Virus record (IMG/VR): IMGVR_UViG_3300025115_000052
Location: 1 to 25,603 of that record
DNA length: 25,603 nucleotides
Reading direction: 5' to 3' (one strand)
From: a virus
A model generated the notes under the pieces. The model was not told the origin of the DNA. It saw nothing but the letters and a program-made list of their open reading frames with translations, and searched no databases. Positions within the stretch are counted from its first letter, which is position 1; each line of letters starts with the position of its first letter. Below, piece after piece: positions 10,301-16,016 of the stretch. The translations under genes and the position numbers were made by a program.

Positions 10301-10543
10301 GGACACCATGCCCGTGTTCGGTTGATCGTACTGCTCACCCATCCAACGGTCAGGATGTGCGGGAGAGAGGATCGTTGCCATCGTGCCAGGCTTCACAGCA
10401 TACAGACGGTCCATGAAGCTGCTGGCAATGCGCATGCTGCCATCGTTGTTCTGCCCCAACAACTGCCTGGCCTGATCAAGGCGCTGCTGGGTTTCCCACA
10501 CGCTGTTCGAGTAGATGCGGTTGACCGTGTCAGTGACGGTCAT
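1325..10543 (-). CDS. Giant 3072-residue internal virion/ejection protein
   Basis: This single intact frame takes 36% of the window. Residue numbers are approximate. Residues 1-300 hold an aromatic, partly hydrophobic stretch (PTQVVAASTGLLTYYFGG, ~155-172). Residues 300-1700 are mainly helical, with DNYVPVVTSS near 642 and charged coiled coils near 1080-1130. Residues 1770-2080 resemble an ART-like fold: AWFHVTSK, YGAHLTADRSAAE and GFDGIAYWN. Residues 2280-2530 are again helical. The C-terminal 500 residues carry NWKTQVTVGNFLSFIPRNLWGG (written in parts: NWKTQVTVGNF and IPRNLWGG) near 2603, and DYSDLTNMERW followed by IPFYVWGKRN near 2772-2796. That block recurs in very large phage proteins. 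It shares a TAATG junction with the M23 gene. The likely role is a channel or cargo protein ejected with DNA. Confidence 0.85.
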   Translation of the reverse strand: MTVTDTVNRIYSNSVWETQQRLDQARQLLGQNNDGSMRIASSFMDRLYAVKPGTMATILSPAHPDRWMGEQYDQPNTGMVSSDDALKSIQRTIDDINDLLAQPDLSTDERASLMQERDALSGAYQDMTGGRSIGGWWNRNMGWFGKVLDYALLRPTQVVAASTGLLTYYFGGDGPEEGGGNERGVSFTDIASIITGDRERLATDRAAAFGADGMFFGSDIHNMLGWKAQDGGVDWSSPTSIGEGVIRFIPTLWLDVYLDPMARITFGGTFTGAVARGEAASGVLRRAVAVAAARKFDQAGMQALIPRLLNSAGYKTVAELEAAMPRFAKSKFVTRTYGLLSKHLDDVVTEHFDKINAALSKMTAVPKPISYNQLSKLVGPEEAKALFTDPLTLAWEHMDTAVNRLMYTTVNGIPQSSDFLIHTYEAAVRRRFFELEDDFADIVRLGPSEGMPAYMAGGIRFGSITGRYGWFTVPGTRGLGSKLRVATFGKAWEKTAETFPSIGHFARKTDEFIAKHGRGHMLTWLGRRKNAAAIAMSEAKAIPAINVMVMQAQARLVGVTSRVAKLAARKGVDFDKIEREVTEFLTAPAERQRDYRSGQVLIGGDKEIHDAAMREADKVREIYAIFLRKAKEYNQDMGSIDNYVPVVTSSWMRLAAEIIAKEGIDIDPKLGIGHQMLSDFIAATSIKTSFSKIGMAPEMKERTLGRVAFRMWGPEGNGLMDSAVNGRLVGGTWIGPVEANRLMGEALQDVIDRNPSLRLPKLGKADTLPLADGRMVPRVFEDQSATLIRNYIFDMGEALKEWALVSEWEKIGTVTLRKLGHGRGVKVQDVLLNIFSGNWGGDDIQKHLRNILANGPAPKMKTATIDLGGGETIEVWEGIANHPIVQRAVKRLRQAEAFTPAADVTRSAEREGMVKQAMKRFKLPRHMAEAIVDLGPDEAVADLAAALRLAAKDMQWWLRESFDRALNLMGPTAKAKVLASKGARSGDNALDALERRMTSIDRAAQRAVEQAHKTLVKRVREVAKRIPVVTAAKRTTLGFEEAVPTDELPMVESMQRPIFLQEQDMVQVAAFLWEGVEARRRTLVREIDLEMREIEAARKAGADMPNGDGVAGDLGKVEAELAAKDHEYHSLIGRIAAARREKKPPKHPAWRIPNPEWDEAQGRSVRLFTHQEELQLLEAIRLERGTPSTPGVPGSVDNALYGINATRVKMGKAQLPEDVKTRLIDPASYGEDEAANATALSALLAEAEQTKAILDRLRELHKNLVTVARYDYSTGRRYEWLSAMRKLLLSKDNGQAAAATVFMDEATNLRLYYSHQAALSALEIVGDLGGWKKWKGVWLGKEVDWTPAEVGLEAERLVREILQKGGSETVGSQAFFSFPPLQERLKEAARRGELSLVDEDDLRVASDLWSWDAPNKSLQEAMAREAGLTGQALDDAVATSSAWEAEFKALQAGAEDVTAAKAAKKGVKGKKADFLMVVSKKNQELVRKARLIEAERMVKTLHWQARHWNDGPLLDTASSYGITPERSADRALLKQWWLESKVRHAIDDATGKPKVWTEEAILNMAEGLKMHPSQVREIVERTIGAPYTLEGSGDLVVSLAKGGKFAQTDDLVVKQAIVGHWYRIAENRVKELERFMWDVTSHFDERPLRANPLRPGDMTGSPKAWATPAIPPEGYKSNPFFPLDERMGDRWFAAISEFVHEFNGSIMQPMRRPDGTWGIAIVPPTRTVQERRVRLHQAQRDFDGRVAKYEAAPSVPYEVGPLGVYDRRSLGGTAWFHVTSKAEEPGLHIGFDPLRHGDRRTPDINCTYGAHLTADRSAAEIMAADPVRGGKAWVLDEAGEPVEEIALSEGFRRPNLGVFQYAVDLRQPRVFTATSHHKPIPVGATMDQWAPDETEGLAAAAGQGPWGLPVAEWEMNAEAFAANLRYGPLGSADMEDLVNWLPEDDRVIIGSARGGPPVDVATHPYFQNSGGYGGFGYRQIRREIMVHWDQMITALRADPDLKIWEWLMQQPTFVAALRDASTYWGAQIGEVPSALRFINDLVQDIATNHSPNREMFGKVFDDALARDGFDGIAYWNCTERPAAGLGNFQDYLNPTDDTAAQVLGQGGDAAALRIALGKEIYAGLSDDVRRSLQALEPKKGMQMSDYSKALTEWEEALADERAKLPAWRRAGQWSLIVPRTQLGRARVKRAYTMEMGKQRKVLTEWEPAVLADDEITRFVDALVAHVRSSRKLPGGTPQGPIWEPPEAWTVGLFTDPDRRVATASLTQELLDDPVAVRALDTIAGIEDTLDLYRSAYQAHRQYLQAGAEIAADAGIPPERGTVLQVLRKDAEELEDLYLRLRPKLNQAVRQSDGAGKALWDHLYDAKGKLTEDGAKLKKLLKPDDWQRLQAQTEFLRVAEQLEAMGDQAMVVYHEAEKAFHLQASIAGTLDPVAARRGVKIAIEQVEAMKKSELVTNQEMLDTVAQFLHDFDGLLDEFGAVMTPEGKLLLDDALLVDVEDRLEDSLVGLRKGAKKLVKQGVLTESQYRKMMKVLTTRGNRTTTANTPGFANPAQFGYAGGPLEGRNVTPEVRLWFDNYAQVAGRISQFPSMRAAARGFQRLYANWKTQVTVGNFLSFIPRNLWGGWWNGMASGVRTVDYARSSRLLHAWNKMHKEVVGTGDDLFDTTAFRELAPGDQKTLVDAYENGIFNTFASTEFVNQMSGIAPLSTVRGWLSSLKLWNRKEALHVRAGVHLMQSSENLMRLAAFVRHYDPTIPGAGRFGASMSMAVHFDYSDLTNMERWIKDHMIPFYVWGKRNMELQVRMALERPELLMRYFKIMRNIQENFGGGDEYDRYGQPDYYGVGAVGTGLVLNADTPWWARMFIDPDLPINDLFDVANATDVGMSPMGVLSFLANMMGPQVEIPAAFLVDPSRNDPYTVYAPMGLMQALKLTNALLPGSPFAETPEGQIGVDSKTRELFNLLLPWVQPTVGAWVEPFFPLDPKTAQRYGYTPGERDWIDRLTGFAIRNSGGFGLRFATPANTRSTQYGRQQELGQMRDDMEFQGQWATPYRAESGMSDGELASILARLYPGGG

Positions 10544-13137
10544 TAGGAGGGCGCTCCAGTGAAGAGGGCTGCCAGGAACGGGTAGGGGTTCACCCTTATC
10601 GAACTGCCAGGAGCGGTGACGCTGAAATGCAGGTGATTGGTGAAGGCGTTGCCCGAGTTGCCCACCCAGCCGATCTGCTGGCCTGTGGCGACCTTGGCGC
10701 CACGGGAGATGCCGATGGTGGCAAGTTGGGCGAGTGCCTGCTGGTAGGTGACCCCCTTCCCGAACATGTGAGCGTAGCGGTAGTGGCGGTTATCGAGGCC
10801 AAGCACATCCACGATCACGCCGCCACCAGCGGTGGGGTCAGGTTGAAAGTCGATTGCGTGGATGGTGCCGCCCATGAAAGCCATGATCGGGTTGCCTGCT
10901 GGGGCGTTTATGTCCACCCCGCCGTGGCTGGTGCCCGTAATGGGGCGCCACTCTCCGAAGTTGTTGGACACTCTGTCGAAGCTCACACCAGGCAGCACCC
11001 AGGCCAGATTCGGGGCGTTGATCTGCTCCTGGTCGGTGACCCACTGTGCAGAACCCGAGTTGAGAGCCTCGAAGCCGACACGGTACAGGTTGCGCATCCA
11101 GGGATCGATCCCACGGGGCCATTCGCCACTGTCAATCATCTGCTGACGGACAATGTCGTTGAGCGCATCACGCAGCGTCTGCGACTCAGCTACACTCAAC
11201 TCCCCGAAGCGGCGGGTGTTGGGGTCCAGGGGGTCCAGTACACTGCTGGCCCCCGCTATCCCTAGCCTTTGGGCAATCTGGCCCCGTTGCCGTGCGACAT
11301 CCTCATCCCAACTGCTGGTCAGTTGATGAACCTTTTCGGCTTGCTGCGCTTCGGCTGCGGCTTGGAGGTCGGCCATGTGGAGTTGGAACCCCTCGAAGGT
11401 TGTGATGCGCTGCCCCTGCAGCCCATCAGCCGAACCCGTCCAGAAGGCTGTTAGGTCAGCCATCAGGGTTTGCATGGCGACATCGTCGAAAACGGTTTCG
11501 TCGATGCCCGCCAGGTCGACCGCACGGGCTATCTCGTTGGCGGCGTAGGACAGAGCGTATTCGGACTGACCCACCTGTAGAGCATCTGCGTTAGCGTACT
11601 GGTTGTAGTAGTCCCATGTCATGCTGTCGATACCCTGCTGGCGCTGAGCCGCAGTGAGAGCGTAGTTCTGCTGCATTCTGCGCATCGTTTCGGAAAGCTC
11701 CCAGAACATGGCTTCGGCGCCTTCCTGGGCGGCCACCATGACCTGATCCTCCTGAGCATCCAACTGGTTGAGGATGTTCTGCAGGGCAGCGTCGTTGTTG
11801 GCGATGATCTGCTCCAGGCTGGCCCCAGACTGCTCCAGAAGCTGCGCCATCTGGGCGCTGCTCTGCGTCTGCAACTGGTAGCGGGTTCGTTCGGCATCCA
11901 TCACTGCCGAGTACCGCTGTCCCTCTAGGGTCTTCAGGCGGGCAGCCACCTGGTAGCGGGAAGCCTTACGGGCAAGGTCACCGAGTGACTCCTGTAGCTG
12001 CGTGCCCCACAGGCCCTCATACTCGGCCTGCTCCACGGCCACGGCGGCAACCTCACGAAGGTCGCCCATGACCTCGTCGACCAGGCCAGGATCGTCCGCA
12101 CCGATGACCCGCATGGCACGACGGAACTCAGCCGAGTTGGATTCGACTGCTTTGGCTATAGAGTCTGTTTCTGCCACCTCATGCTTGCGCACATGGGCGA
12201 TGGCTTTCATGTCGCCCACTGAAATGCGGTCTACCACCTTCTGCCAATACTTGGGGAGACGGCCCATGGCTCGTTCGTAGTCCTCGCCCGTGTAGGTCAT
12301 GTACTCGTTAAGCATGCGGTTCATCTTGTCCTGGTATTCACGCCAACGAGATTTCACTTCTGCGTCGTATTCCGAGTAACCCTGACGGACCAACCCCTCA
12401 TATTCCGTGTAAGCATCACGGGTTGCTTGGGCAGTGCGCTCGATTGCCGAAAGGGCGCCTTCACGCCAGGCGTTCCACAGGCCGTTCACACGGCCCTGGG
12501 CTGCAGTGATACGGGTCATCTCCCCATTCAGCAGGGAGAGTTGCTCGTTGAACACGCCAGCCGCAATGTCGGCGCCAACGGCGAGAGCATTCTGCATGTT
12601 GGTCAGATACTGCTTGCGCTGGGCTTCCACCGCACTAGTCCAGGCCGAGGGGTCCTGCTCTTCCATGGCCCCCCAGTAGATGGAATCGGGCCAGCCTGGA
12701 GGCTGGGTCAGTATGGAAACCCCATCGGGGCTGGAGGAACCACCCCAAGGCCCTATCGACGGGGTAGAGGACGGCCCCCATCCGCCTGGGGAAGACGGCC
12801 CCCATCCGCCTGGGGAACCAGATGCCCCAGGGGAGGGGAACAGGCTCATCTGATTCTGATAGGGGTTGGCCGCAGTGTACTGTTGGGCCTGCTGCTGGAT
12901 GCCCACATAGCTGAGACTCGGCATGTTGGAGGGCAGCACCGCCCCAGGCGGAATCCAACCACCCTGCGGGTAGGCAGCGTTCGGGCCGACCCACTGCCAG
13001 CCGACACCTGGCGACGGCGGTGCTGTGGAGGGAGGGATGACAGCCCCAATCGGCGGGATGGTGGTGCTGGTGGGTTCAGCCTGGGTCGACTGGCCCGTGC
13101 CGAAGAGTGCGGCACGGGTGCGGAACTTCAGCGCCAT
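10543..13137 (-). CDS. Virion-associated M23 endopeptidase, ejection protein
   Basis: This is an 864-residue multi-part protein. Residues 1-150 are Pro/Gly/Ser-rich and include repeated GGWGPSS. Residues 160-690 are mostly long helices with Gln/Glu/Ala, probably rod-like. The last 127 residues are an M23 peptidase that cuts peptidoglycan cross-links. It has His738 and Asp742 (HGGVD), His790 (YAHM), and His835 and His837 (NHLHF), the full zinc-site set. I start it at ATG 13137 (MALKFRTRAALFG), one base after the previous stop. The longer frame back to 13239 would overlap the upstream gene by about 100 bases and gives an Arg/Ser-rich peptide. Its TAA overlaps the ATG of the giant gene (TAATG). 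It probably opens the cell wall during DNA delivery, like T7 gp16's enzyme domain. Confidence 0.85.
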   Translation of the reverse strand: MALKFRTRAALFGTGQSTQAEPTSTTIPPIGAVIPPSTAPPSPGVGWQWVGPNAAYPQGGWIPPGAVLPSNMPSLSYVGIQQQAQQYTAANPYQNQMSLFPSPGASGSPGGWGPSSPGGWGPSSTPSIGPWGGSSSPDGVSILTQPPGWPDSIYWGAMEEQDPSAWTSAVEAQRKQYLTNMQNALAVGADIAAGVFNEQLSLLNGEMTRITAAQGRVNGLWNAWREGALSAIERTAQATRDAYTEYEGLVRQGYSEYDAEVKSRWREYQDKMNRMLNEYMTYTGEDYERAMGRLPKYWQKVVDRISVGDMKAIAHVRKHEVAETDSIAKAVESNSAEFRRAMRVIGADDPGLVDEVMGDLREVAAVAVEQAEYEGLWGTQLQESLGDLARKASRYQVAARLKTLEGQRYSAVMDAERTRYQLQTQSSAQMAQLLEQSGASLEQIIANNDAALQNILNQLDAQEDQVMVAAQEGAEAMFWELSETMRRMQQNYALTAAQRQQGIDSMTWDYYNQYANADALQVGQSEYALSYAANEIARAVDLAGIDETVFDDVAMQTLMADLTAFWTGSADGLQGQRITTFEGFQLHMADLQAAAEAQQAEKVHQLTSSWDEDVARQRGQIAQRLGIAGASSVLDPLDPNTRRFGELSVAESQTLRDALNDIVRQQMIDSGEWPRGIDPWMRNLYRVGFEALNSGSAQWVTDQEQINAPNLAWVLPGVSFDRVSNNFGEWRPITGTSHGGVDINAPAGNPIMAFMGGTIHAIDFQPDPTAGGGVIVDVLGLDNRHYRYAHMFGKGVTYQQALAQLATIGISRGAKVATGQQIGWVGNSGNAFTNHLHFSVTAPGSSIRVNPYPFLAALFTGAPS

Positions 13138-13138
13138 G

Positions 13139-13942
13139 CTAGATCGCCTTCGGGCTGGGTCCAGGTCGGACAGGCTGAGCGGGCGGGCGCACTGCAGGCT
13201 GCGTCTGCTGCTGACGGTACCACGCCTGATAGGCGGCAAGTTGGGCTGGCGTCATCGTCCCAGTGCCAGCACCAGTGAACCCGCCGCCGCCCGTGTAGGC
13301 AGGCTGAGGCGGGGTGATGCCCTGGTACCCGCCAGGCTGACCGTAGAGGTCCCACGGTGCAGGCTGCGGCGGCATCGGCTGTGCGGGCGGCACCACGACG
13401 GGCGGAATCACGGGGGCAGGTGGCGGCACAGGGGCCACGGGCTGCTGGGCCAGCAGGTTCGCCCACTGCTGCTGCTGGAGGAACTGGAGCATCGCCATGT
13501 CCGAGTCGCCCCGTGCGGCGGCGATCTCAGCGGACATGTCGCCCCGCAGGCGGTGCAGGGCGGTGTTGATCTGTTCACGCTGATTCTGCTCATTGGAACG
13601 AATCTGCATTTCGGCAGCACCCGCCTGTTCCAGCACATTGCCAACGCCCTTGGCGTAGACACCCGACTGCAGCATGCCCCGCTCAAGGGCGCTGTTCTGG
13701 GTGGCCTCCAGGGCATCATCCTTCTGCTGGCCGAGGGCGGTCATTTGGGTGTTGGTGGCCTCGTCGAGGCCCGCACGCTGCGCCCGTAGGTCTGTCCGTT
13801 GGGCACGGTAGTCGCCCCTGATCTGTTCCATCAGGGCACGGAGTTCCTCACGGTTCAGACGCTTGAACTCGGCCAGGCTCTCGGCAAGGAAGAGATCGGG
13901 GTCCTGCTGCGGCGTGCCCCGTTTGGGGTTCTTGGAAGGCAT
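13139..13942 (-). CDS. Coiled-coil/proline-rich internal virion protein
   Basis: This 267-residue protein has a charged, heptad-rich N-terminal half (residues 15-165, for example RLNREELRALMEQIRGDYRAQ). A Pro/Val/Gln-rich linker runs over about 165-200 and a Gly/Tyr/Gln-rich tail ends PSPKAI. The family is not recognised. It sits directly before the M23 and giant proteins with a one-base gap. This matches the position of small ejection proteins (T7 gp14-like), so a role as an internal core or ejection protein is likely but inferred. The ATG lacks a ribosome binding site. It follows TGAG, with TACTCT six bases upstream and an exact TGTCGACA palindrome 19 bases before the start, an arrangement also seen at the first fibre gene. 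Confidence 0.78.
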   Translation of the reverse strand: MPSKNPKRGTPQQDPDLFLAESLAEFKRLNREELRALMEQIRGDYRAQRTDLRAQRAGLDEATNTQMTALGQQKDDALEATQNSALERGMLQSGVYAKGVGNVLEQAGAAEMQIRSNEQNQREQINTALHRLRGDMSAEIAAARGDSDMAMLQFLQQQQWANLLAQQPVAPVPPPAPVIPPVVVPPAQPMPPQPAPWDLYGQPGGYQGITPPQPAYTGGGGFTGAGTGTMTPAQLAAYQAWYRQQQTQPAVRPPAQPVRPGPSPKAI

Positions 13943-13969
13943 CTCATAGAGTAGAAGAGGTTGTCGACA
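13943..13969 (-). promoter_or_regulatory. Boundary element D, possible leaderless promoter
   Basis: An exact palindrome at 13962-13969 lies one base after the fibre 2 stop. It is followed by 8 bases, TACTCT, A, TGAG and then the ATG of the coiled-coil gene. The 19-base spacing from palindrome to ATG is identical to element E, and the gene lacks a ribosome binding site. It is compatible with a TANNNT -10 box and a leaderless message. Confidence 0.42.
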
Positions 13970-13970
13970 C

Positions 13971-15143
13971 CTAGCCCCGCAGGATCAGGTAGCTGATCTG
14001 GGCACGGTTGATAGCGCCCGCCGCCGTCTGCCCACGGGCCTGCAGGCCGATGGTGATCTTGCCATCGCCCCCCTCTGTGACAGCACCCACCCAGAAGGTG
14101 GTGATCGTGTTGGAAGCCTGGCTGTGAGTGTGGGAGGGGCCAGCGTGAGTGTGGGCGATGGTGTGGGTGTGGGTGATGGTGTGGGTGTGGGAGATGGTGT
14201 GACGATGCTGCGAGCCTGCACCCGTGGTGAGTACCGACCAGTTGTAGGTGCCCGAAGTGTGGGTGTGGGCGGTGCCCGCCGATGCGGGGCCGCTGATGTT
14301 GTTGATGCTGGCACCACCCGCCGAATGTGTGTGCGCCGACTCGTAACCCGAGTTGGCGGCGCTGGAGCCGCCCGTGCTGGCGGCGCTGGAAGCGCCCGTA
14401 TTGGCGGCGCTGGAGGCGCCCGTGTTGCCCGTGCCGCCCGCCGTGCTGGTGTCGGCCTCCATGTAGATGCCCTTGGCAGCCCCTTCAACAGTGATCTGCA
14501 GGCGCCACCAGTCGCCTGTTGCCAGGCTTTCAGCAGTGGCAATCGCCCAGACGAGGACTATGACATCTGCCCCCGAGGTGATCGCTGGTTCGCAGACGAT
14601 GCCGATGTCGGCCAGGGCCGTGGTCAGCGAGTATGCTAGAGCGGTTGCTGTGACTGTTCCTGCTGCCAGGTAGTTGCCCGTCGCTGTGGCGCCGAGGAAC
14701 GAGGTCGGGCCGTACACCGAGTTGGCAAGTTCGCCACCTGCCGTAAGGGTGGGGAAGTTGCCTGCTGTGGCTGCCGCCACGATGCTGATGTAGTCGAGGT
14801 CATGGTTGTGGGCTGCTGTGGCAAAGTCGGCGGCGTCGAAGGCCGAGTCGATGAGTTCCCCACCTGCGGTCTGGTAGGGGAAGTGGTTGGCCGCTGGGGC
14901 GGCGATGATGCTGATGTAGGCCGTGTCGTGGTTGTGACCACCGAGTGCCACAGCAGCGGGTGTCCAGTTGGCGCCATCCCAGACAGGTGCGTCGTTGACA
15001 GAACGGGCCACATCAGGGTCGATGCGTACCAGCCAGTTGTTGAGGAACTCTTCCAGGTCGATACGGTTGCGTTCCAGCGTGGAGCAAAGCTCCGCTGTTA
15101 CCGTGGTGCGGTATCTGAGGGGATGCTCGTACTGTCTCGCCAT
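13971..15143 (-). CDS. Tail fibre 2 with HxH metal-site shaft
   Basis: This is a 390-residue fibre. Residues 1-50 are helical and may dock to the tail. Residues 69-110 and 111-152 are two copies of a 42-residue unit sharing HNHD, YISI and TAGGEL. Three 8-residue SSAAN-type repeats follow at about 241-265. Then comes a chain of HxH motifs at 271, 293, 313, 319, 325, 331 and 338, the central ones repeating every six residues as HxHTI. With the two HNH sites that makes nine HxH motifs. In known trimeric phage fibres (T4 gp37 and gp12), HxH from three chains binds a metal ion. The C-terminus (TFWVGAVTEGGDGKITIGLQ) forms a small beta head. The start is ATG at 15143, six bases after the previous stop, with a weak TAGG signal. 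Confidence 0.82.
   Translation of the reverse strand: MARQYEHPLRYRTTVTAELCSTLERNRIDLEEFLNNWLVRIDPDVARSVNDAPVWDGANWTPAAVALGGHNHDTAYISIIAAPAANHFPYQTAGGELIDSAFDAADFATAAHNHDLDYISIVAAATAGNFPTLTAGGELANSVYGPTSFLGATATGNYLAAGTVTATALAYSLTTALADIGIVCEPAITSGADVIVLVWAIATAESLATGDWWRLQITVEGAAKGIYMEADTSTAGGTGNTGASSAANTGASSAASTGGSSAANSGYESAHTHSAGGASINNISGPASAGTAHTHTSGTYNWSVLTTGAGSQHRHTISHTHTITHTHTIAHTHAGPSHTHSQASNTITTFWVGAVTEGGDGKITIGLQARGQTAAGAINRAQISYLILRG
14136..14207 (-). repeat. 18-base coding repeats for HxHTI units in fibre 2
   Basis: This is a low-complexity GT-rich tract (plus strand view) encoding HRHTIS, HTHTIT, HTHTIA and HTHAGP, residues 313-336 of fibre 2. The unit is 18 bases with small changes. 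Slippage or recombination between units would change shaft length by six residues and keep the frame. Confidence 0.75.
14346..14424 (-). repeat. 24-base tandem coding repeats in fibre 2
   Basis: Three near-identical 24-base units encode TGASSAAN, TGASSAAS and TGGSSAAN. They form a flexible Ser/Ala/Gly linker between the beta domain and the HxH shaft of fibre 2. Like the 18-base repeats, they can expand or contract in frame. Confidence 0.7.
14688..14939 (-). repeat. Duplicated 126-base unit in fibre 2
   Basis: Two adjacent 126-base units encode residues 69-110 and 111-152 of fibre 2. Each carries HNHD, YISI, Ala-rich turns and TAGGEL in the same order. The copies have diverged at many residues, so the duplication is old or under diversifying selection. 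Confidence 0.65.
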
Positions 15144-15149
15144 ATCGGC

Positions 15150-15989
15150 CTACGGTGCGAAGGTCGTGGTGGGGTAGAAGAGCGTCCAGGCGAAGAACTC
15201 ATCATTGACCCCGACAAAGTCGGCGTGGGTCATCAGCGTGAGGGAGTTCTGAGTGATGCGGTAGAACCGCACCGAGGTGGCGCTGACTCTGAAAGCCAGG
15301 TAGAAGTAGAGGGAAGGCCCAGCACCTGTGCCCGACACGCCGATGCCACAGATCGGGCCGAGGGCCAGGAAGGCGTCACTGTTCTCCGAGTTGACTGGCA
15401 GGTTGAGAGTCCAGGTGCCATTCCCTGGGGTCAACCCAGCACCCTTGAAGTAGATGTAGCCCTGCTCGTAGCACCATTCGTCCTGATGCCAGTAGCGTCC
15501 CACCAGGTAGCCTGTGGCACCCTTGTCGGGATTGGCGACCGAACCCGTGATGGTGGGCACCCTGGAGGTCATGTCCTTCAGGGCGTAGCGGGCATCGCCC
15601 GCCGTGCGACTGAGAGCGTCCCCGCCCGCCACGGCAGCTCCCAGGCCCGTGAGCAGGAAGCCGCCCATGGCCTGGTTGCCCGAAAAGGGGATGGTACCAT
15701 TTTCCCTGATGAATGCGGCGGCGTGGGCGCCGTCGACCGTGTCCGCATTGATGACAGCAGCCGTTTCGACCCAGGTCTTCGTGGCAGCATCCTGAGCGTT
15801 GACAGGGTCGCCTAGACCCGTGATCCTGTTGGTGCCCATGGCGAGTGCAGCGGCCATGGCGTTTGTGCCGTCTGTGCGAATGACGGATGCGTTGATGTAC
15901 GCCACCAGGTCAGAGAAGTTGGTGTTGACCTGGGTGGCGTCGGCTACAGAGCCGTTGACGAAGGTGTGGGTTACAGCAACAGCGGCCAT
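15150..15989 (-). CDS. Tail fibre / receptor-binding protein 1
   Basis: This 279-residue fibre protein opens with THTFVNGSVADATQVNTNFS (residues 7-26), a block frequent at the head of phage tail fibre genes. Two collagen-free fibre repeats follow: AALAMGTNRITGLGDPVNAQDAATK at about 47-71 and AMGGFLLTGLGAAVAGGDALS at about 106-126. These are the recurrent 'neat repeat' units of fibre shafts. The C-terminal 110 residues are beta-rich with many aromatics (LYFYLAFRVSATSVRFYRI), fitting a receptor-binding or trimer tip. The ATG has no purine-rich ribosome binding site; TGAG abuts it and a TACCTT hexamer lies just upstream. It follows the nozzle gene and is followed six bases later by the second fibre gene. 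Confidence 0.8.
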   Translation of the reverse strand: MAAVAVTHTFVNGSVADATQVNTNFSDLVAYINASVIRTDGTNAMAAALAMGTNRITGLGDPVNAQDAATKTWVETAAVINADTVDGAHAAAFIRENGTIPFSGNQAMGGFLLTGLGAAVAGGDALSRTAGDARYALKDMTSRVPTITGSVANPDKGATGYLVGRYWHQDEWCYEQGYIYFKGAGLTPGNGTWTLNLPVNSENSDAFLALGPICGIGVSGTGAGPSLYFYLAFRVSATSVRFYRITQNSLTLMTHADFVGVNDEFFAWTLFYPTTTFAP

Positions 15990-16016
15990 CTCAGAAGGTA
16001 GTCGTCAATGTCGACT
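15990..16016 (-). promoter_or_regulatory. Boundary element E, possible leaderless promoter
   Basis: A one-mismatch palindrome (AGTCGACA on the minus strand, 16009-16016) overlaps the nozzle stop. It is followed by 8 bases, TACCTT, C, TGAG and then the ATG of fibre gene 1. TACCTT fits the actinobacterial -10 pattern TANNNT and ends five bases before the ATG, so a transcript could begin at or near the start codon. No ribosome binding site is present. Confidence 0.4.

Noticed and set aside
13138-13239. 34-codon N-terminal extension of the M23 protein
   Set aside because: It overlaps the end of the previous gene and reads as Arg/Ser-rich noise. ATG 13137 sits one base after that gene's stop.
13943-16016. 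TCGACA as a -35 box paired with TANNNT
   Set aside because: The gap is only 8 bases, far from the 16-18 needed by sigma-70-type promoters, so the palindrome is more likely an operator or part of a different promoter class.
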